Source: Cephalothrix simula
Lineage: Eukaryota > Nemertea > Palaeonemertea > Archinemertea > Cephalotrichidae
Assembly: GCA_035591015.1 (NCBI GenBank)
Contig: JAXIUW010199954.1
Coordinates: 1-11,504, forward strand
Direction of reading: 5' to 3'
Length of the DNA: 11,504 nucleotides
Each line of letters opens with the position of its first letter. Positions within the stretch are counted from its first letter, which is position 1. The notes under the pieces are model-generated. The model was not told the DNA's origin. It saw only the letters and a program-made list of their open reading frames with translations, and ran no database searches. The translations under genes and the position numbers were made by a program. Of the stretch, positions 8,302 to 11,504 are shown one piece after another.

Positions 8302-8417
8302 GGTGCTGAAAATAGTCCTGCGACTGCGCAAGTCAAAAATGTATCAGCGAAAACTATATTTCTATGTTTCCGAATGTCAGTAATAGTTAATACTAATTGA
8401 AGGTCTAATACAATATA

Positions 8418-8568
8418 TATAACGCACTCTGTGGTGGTTGATACGAATTATATCACGTGTGTTCTGGTGTATAACTGAAAAAAGCACGAAGGGCTTGGCC
8501 CCGAGTGCTTTTTTAGTTAGGGACCCGAACGCGAGTGATATTATCGGGCCACCACAGAGTGTGTTATA
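8418..8568. mobile_element. 151-bp complete foldback MITE
   Basis: The terminal 20 bp at 8418-8437 and 8549-8568 are reverse complements with one mismatch (TATAACGCACTC... versus TATAACACACTC..., both ending CTGTGGTGG). Pairing continues inward through ATATCAC, GTTC-GGT and AACT. It closes on a strong stem, AAAAAAGCAC with GTGCTTTTTT, and an inner GGGC/GCCC around a 3-nt loop. The whole element is therefore one imperfect palindrome centred near 8493. The outermost TA pairs fit a TA target duplication. There is no coding capacity. If transcribed within a CAS intron it would form a hairpin of about 65 bp. Confidence 0.8.
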
Positions 8569-8866
8569 GATTGTATCTAATATCTTTTGTTTCCGCTAAA
8601 CAGAAGAGCTGTCGGCGTAGTATTAGTAATAATATTGATTTTGTTGTATTACACTAGTGGAATATCAAGCTGATACTACATGACAATGAACATTGGTAAA
8701 AGATTACACGTATTAAATACAATGGTTTTTTCATTCATAAATAACTCGCGCTTCAATATTGCATAGCAATACCCCAGACCTATTTTGAGCACTGCGCAAA
8801 AGCCTAATATTTCGATCAACCAATTTTTTCGATTTCGATTTTCTTCCCGGGTTTTTTTCTTTACAG
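8569..8866. other. Non-coding DNA ending in a possible plus-strand splice acceptor
   Basis: No gene is seen. The segment ends in a pyrimidine-rich run and ACAG, with AG at 8865-8866: a good match to a plus-strand 3' splice site. Confidence 0.35.
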
Positions 8867-9049
8867 GATAGGAGACAACAAGAAGCCCAAGCTGAGCCTA
8901 AGCGAAAATTTTTTCAGTATTATCACATGCGGAACAAAACTAGTTCCATCCCGGACCAAGTTAAATGTTTCTTGTTAAAATTACGGGGGGAAATGCCCAT
9001 ACATGGAAATCTTTTAAACCAAAATGAAATACTACAATTCCAAAAATAA
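8867..9049 (+). CDS. Possible terminal exon or mobile-element coding fragment, unidentified
   Basis: Directly after the acceptor-like AG at 8865-8866 a frame runs 60 codons to TAA at 9047-9049. It begins DRRQQEAQAEPKRKFFQYYH and later contains SIPDQVKCFLLKLRGEMPIH. The composition is balanced and protein-like, with basic and amphipathic stretches and no low-complexity bias. The frame is also open upstream to 8789, so the acceptor is not needed to explain it. No canonical AATAAA is seen shortly downstream on the plus strand. I do not recognise the family. It could be the last exon of a plus-strand gene nested opposite a CAS intron, a retroelement remnant, or chance. Confidence 0.3.
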   Translation, partial: DRRQQEAQAEPKRKFFQYYHMRNKTSSIPDQVKCFLLKLRGEMPIHGNLLNQNEILQFQK

Positions 9050-9648
9050 GAAAAAATGTTTTTTAGTGACAGTCGACCCTCTGACCGTACATTTCCAACT
9101 ATAAGTACTTATTTATATCAATATTTACCCAGGGAAATCTTCATACTGTTCAATTACTAAAATGGTCCCTGAAGAGCAAGGAAATAACATCATTTAAAAA
9201 AATTCGATCCCCTTTTACCCCCTGGGTGACAAAAGACACATCAAAATCCCACTTGTACATCGCAACCTGATACGGGAACTTGTCAAGTTGTCGGTGAGAA
9301 GAATTTTCTATTTTGTTAGAAAACATACATCGGTGAAATTTGAAACCAAACATCAATAACTTGGCCAATATGATCGTCAAGATTAGAGCTAAAACGATGG
9401 CTAAATAGTAATTGATGAGGATGAAATATGTAGTTTTGCGCTTTAGATTTGACTCAGTCACCGAGCCAATGAAATTGCCCCCAAATCCTTAGGATCCATT
9501 TGTAGAATTGCTGTTCAGTTCCTCCTTTATGAAACGTTAGACTTGTTGATGCATAAATGTCATACATGTATATAACGTACTTTACATTTGACATCCCTAA
9601 TTTGTATTTGGAATAACAAATGCACTGGCAAAGAAGACCACAAAATTT
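9050..9648. other. Non-coding DNA, possibly the body of the adjacent SINE at its right part
   Basis: A 103-codon minus-strand frame at 9150-9461 has a hydrophobic segment that would pass as a membrane helix, but no homology that I recognise; it is not called as a gene. The part next to 9649 would be the body of the tRNA-derived element on the minus strand, but no tail or target duplication could be identified. Confidence 0.35.
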
Positions 9649-9739
9649 CCAGTCGTGTGTCGGAATCGAACCCCCGACCTCCGGCAACTTCACCTTGCAC
9701 ACAACGAGAAACGCTCAAACCGACTGAGCTAAGCTGGAC
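9649..9739 (-). mobile_element. tRNA-derived SINE head (tRNA-like sequence)
   Basis: On the minus strand this reads like a 91-nt tRNA relic. It has an exact polymerase III A box, TAGCTCAGTCGG (9731-9720), and an exact B box, GGTTCGATTCC (9672-9662). A 5-bp stem, GTCGG with CCGAC, surrounds an enlarged 10-nt T loop, and GCAA/TTGC in the variable region recalls a class II tRNA. The acceptor stem pairs poorly (only about CCAG/CTGG), the T arm has extra G residues, and no CCA or clear anticodon stem is visible. That argues against a working tRNA and for a SINE head transcribed toward lower coordinates. Confidence 0.7.
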
Positions 9740-9750
9740 AATTCGATAGA

Positions 9751-9792
9751 CAGACTTATAGCTTCTCTCGACAGAGTTATAACCTCTCTCGA
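9751..9792. repeat. 21-bp imperfect tandem duplication
   Basis: Units 9751-9771 and 9772-9792 match at 18 of 21 positions (CAGA-TTATA--TCTCTCGA pattern). They lie just upstream of the tRNA-like element on the minus strand. No function is apparent. Confidence 0.65.
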
Positions 9793-10291
9793 ATGGTGGC
9801 TAAAGTGTCCTCTTCGTAGTATAAATAATCGTATACTGTACAGAAAATCAATTGACACTGGCAACCGGCTTCTACCGTCCGGCCTTTCTATTCTAAATAT
9901 CAGAGGACGTGATGCCAACCGGTGTGAAAGGGATTTTACTCCCTCACGGATACCTGTCATGGCTGTATACTTGTATTGTGTAGACGAAAGAAGCCCAGGG
10001 ATGAAAGTTTCCTAAAGAATCATAGAATGAATGTCCTAAGTTCAGAGTATGACACGTTATACGAAAAAAATCCCGACGGATTATAAATGATCCCTGCCCA
10101 CATCGGAAGAAATTGGCGCACTGATTGGCAGAATCAGAGGCTTATATTTCTATATACATGTGGGCCTCTGGCAGAATACACATTGTATATTTATCAAAAG
10201 GCAGGCTGGAACTCTGAATTTCACAATCGAAGCCTGGTTGCCATTGGCCAAAAAACAAAGTTATGACTCTGCCCCTGTACTTAAAATTTTA
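9793..10291. other. Non-coding DNA with short stems
   Basis: No supported gene is visible. An inverted pair, CAGAGGC (about 10135) and GCCTCTG (about 10163), each flanked by GGCAGAAT, may belong to the palindrome cluster that begins at 10292. The minus-strand frame at 9715-9960 overlaps the tRNA-like element and the 21-bp duplication and is not called. Confidence 0.4.
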
Positions 10292-10349
10292 GGCATAAAG
10301 CTATGTCAGAACTCATGATATATCATGAGTTCTGGCTATGTTTTATGCC
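10292..10349. repeat. 58-bp palindrome with a perfect 28-bp core
   Basis: The arms 10292-10320 and 10321-10349 meet with no spacer. The core 10307-10334 is a perfect 28-bp palindrome: CAGAACTCATGATA and its reverse complement. The outer eight bases, GGCATAAA and TTTATGCC, also pair. Between them, seven bases are largely unpaired (GCTATGT on the left arm, a direct copy of GCTATGT on the right). The shape would extrude as a cruciform or fold as an RNA hairpin. Confidence 0.85.
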
Positions 10350-10402
10350 AGGTTTGACTATACGGCAAAGTTTGTCATATAGTCAAACCTATGGCATAAA
10401 AA
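10340..10402. repeat. Second hairpin sharing an arm with the first
   Basis: GGTTTGACTATACGGCAAA (10351-10369) and its near reverse complement (10371-10389) pair at 17 of 19 positions around a single G at 10370. After a small bulge the pairing extends outward, GTTTTATGCC on the left with GGCATAAAAAC on the right. The left outer segment TTTATGCC (10342-10349) is the same one that pairs with 10292-10299 in the neighbouring palindrome, so the two structures exclude each other there. Confidence 0.8.
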
Positions 10403-10466
10403 CATTCAGGCAAAGTTTGCCATATGGTCAAACCTATGGCATAAAAGTAAAACATTCAGGCAAAGC
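10364..10466. repeat. Tandem 45/50-bp repeat of hairpin-bearing units
   Basis: Unit 1 (10364-10408, 45 bp) and unit 2 (10409-10458, 50 bp) both run from GGCAAAGTTTG through CATAT-GTCAAACCTATGGC to AACATTCA. Unit 2 has an extra GTAAA-type insertion, and a third unit starts at 10459 with GGCAAAG before diverging. Each unit contains the GGCAAA-G-TTTG(C/T)C mini-stem. A further stem, GGCAGA-AC-TCTGCC, follows at 10471-10484. Confidence 0.8.
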
Positions 10467-10484
10467 CTCGGGCAGAACTCTGCC

Positions 10485-11254
10485 ATAGAAACGTACTACT
10501 TATACTGAATATGAATGGTCAGGACCCTGAAGTTGCATGATTGTTTTTCTGTGAAAAAAACTAGTTTAAGTATGGAACAGTAGACGCTGATGAAAGCCTG
10601 GGGCTATTGAACACCTTGATAGTGCACTCATGGTGCATGAGATTCTATCGTTTGTGGCATAAAGTAATTTCTCAGCAAATAGCTATACATAACAAAATAT
10701 TTTGGAGGAGAAAATCAAAAATTCAGCACTCCTCTTAAAGATCAACAGGCACGATTATTAAGTACAAGTGCTATTCAAGATAAGTGCCACTCTGAGCGAC
10801 AGCAGAGTACTATTATCTTCCCAAACAAGACTCAATGATGGCATAGCAAAGGAGTCCTGGGGTTGGAGTTGTGGTAACAAGTAACGATTTTTACATCTTA
10901 AAAAATATGAGTCACATGTATCAGATAGCATCAATATCAAATTATCAGCACCAACAACACCACTGAAGACAAAGCCTTTAAAGTACAAGTACAATGCCAA
11001 TATTAAAATATACAAGTACATGTACATGTATCTATCTTAAAATTCTGATAATTACAAATTTTAATCAATTTTACTCGTCAGACGATTGACAACATCTAAG
11101 TTCTGATTATTTTTTATGGATTCACAGATATTGATGCATATAGGAGGAATTGAAAAACTCATGGAAGAAGACTCGCGTGACCTCAACGCCGGTAATTCCC
11201 TTATTTTGTTTCCAATAGCAGCCAATGCTTTTTACGAGAGCAAAAGGACGATAG
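10485..11254. other. Non-coding DNA with simple sequence
   Basis: About 770 bp with no gene that I can support. ACATGTACATGTA-type simple sequence lies near 11017-11030. The minus-strand frame at 10758-11027 translates that simple sequence into a Tyr/Leu run and is not convincing. Confidence 0.45.
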
Positions 11255-11504
11255 CCCGAGAGTCCGAGAGAAAAAACGAGATATCGAGTTAGCGAAGAAC
11301 TGGAAAGGAACATTCCTGAAGGAAGAACATTGACTAATGTGACGAAGTACACGAACCCATTCTCGATGCTTAAAAAAACTGGAACAGCGATAACTGCATG
11401 CGGTTGGGCAAAACGACCTCGAACGATCATTAAAGGGAGAGCGATGGCGGGACCCGATGTTCACTTGTTTTATAATTTTAGACTGGCAGTTCCGCCCTGC
11501 CCTA
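11255..11504 (+). other. Higher-GC open segment running off the right edge, unidentified
   Basis: Base composition becomes visibly richer in G and C than the flanks. One plus-strand frame stays open for 83 codons to the window end; it contains SEELERNIPEGRTLTNVTKY and later GWAKRPRTIIKGRAM. A different plus frame encodes NAFYESKRTIARESERK just upstream (11224-11274), so one coding sequence broken by a frameshift is possible. Two minus-strand frames of similar length overlap the same DNA, and the strand cannot be settled. It could be an exon edge or mobile-element coding debris. Confidence 0.2.

Larger units (their letters stand above)
6211..8417. other. Non-coding DNA, probably the CAS intron upstream of the terminal exon
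   Basis: I see no supported coding exon in about 2.2 kb on either strand. In particular, nothing resembles the CAS SH3 domain (ALYDN...). The 65-codon minus-strand frame at 6887-7084 has no recognisable features. Isolated motifs include TGACGTCA (7913-7920) and TGCGCATGCGC (8291-8301), listed separately. Several GATCATT words cluster at 7200-7470 without a clear structure. Confidence 0.5.

Noticed and set aside
9150-9461. 103-codon minus-strand frame with a membrane-like hydrophobic segment and a PYQVAMY string reminiscent of trypsin N-termini
   Set aside because: No IVGG activation sequence, catalytic His/Asp/Ser blocks or cysteines follow, and the hydrophobic part can arise from AT-rich codons. 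The serine-protease resemblance is a single short word.
9649-9739. A functional tRNA gene on the minus strand
   Set aside because: The A and B boxes are good, but the acceptor stem does not pair, the T arm has extra bases and no clear anticodon arm is seen.
9715-9960. 81-codon minus-strand frame with many Ser/Arg residues
   Set aside because: It overlaps the tRNA-like element and the 21-bp tandem duplication, which account for its repeated SREVITLSREAISLS pattern.
10292-10484. A CRISPR array, because of palindromic repeats with similar spacing
   Set aside because: There are only two full units, spacers are not unique sequences between identical repeats, and the setting is a metazoan genome.
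10758-11027. 89-codon minus-strand frame with a Tyr/Leu-rich N-terminus
   Set aside because: The N-terminus is a translation of ACATGTAC simple sequence, and the rest shows no recognisable motif.

Overview
The window looks like AT-rich metazoan nuclear DNA, most likely from an invertebrate. It holds one large, confidently recognised coding exon surrounded by non-coding DNA full of small mobile-element debris. The metazoan call rests on a CAS-family adaptor protein (p130Cas/BCAR1 type), a GT-AG style splice acceptor in front of its exon, and a tRNA-derived SINE head. The foldback elements and a stretch of ACATGTA-type simple sequence would suit a lophotrochozoan such as a bivalve, but that narrower placement is inference only.

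Layout: 1-1324 holds three weak gene-like signals: a possible plus-strand terminal exon at 244-334, an AATAAA at 552-557, and an unrecognised 136-codon minus-strand open frame at 863-1273. 1554-1717 is a small inverted-repeat element with a duplicated 39-bp end. 1915-2538 is a long foldback element made almost wholly of two arms of about 300 bp. 2741-2825 is an AT minisatellite. 3208-3760 is the probable 3' UTR of the CAS gene, with a hairpin at 3587-3695. 3761-6181 on the minus strand is the CAS terminal coding exon: 806 codons, running from just after the expected SH3 domain to the stop.

From 6182 to the right end the DNA is probably, at least in part, the preceding CAS intron. The SH3-encoding exon was not found and probably lies beyond the right edge. 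This stretch contains a 151-bp complete foldback MITE (8418-8568), a possible plus-strand exon (8867-9049), a tRNA-like SINE head on the minus strand (9649-9739), and a cluster of nested and competing palindromes with a 45/50-bp tandem repeat (10292-10484). A somewhat GC-richer open segment runs off the right end (11255-11504).

The only gene whose function can be stated is CAS. It is a scaffold that, once phosphorylated by Src/FAK on repeated YxxP motifs, recruits Crk and Nck-type SH2 adaptors in integrin signalling. The repeats show no sign of forming a system with it. Two of them lie where they would be transcribed with the CAS gene (3' UTR hairpin, intronic foldback), so they could affect its RNA, but that is unproven.
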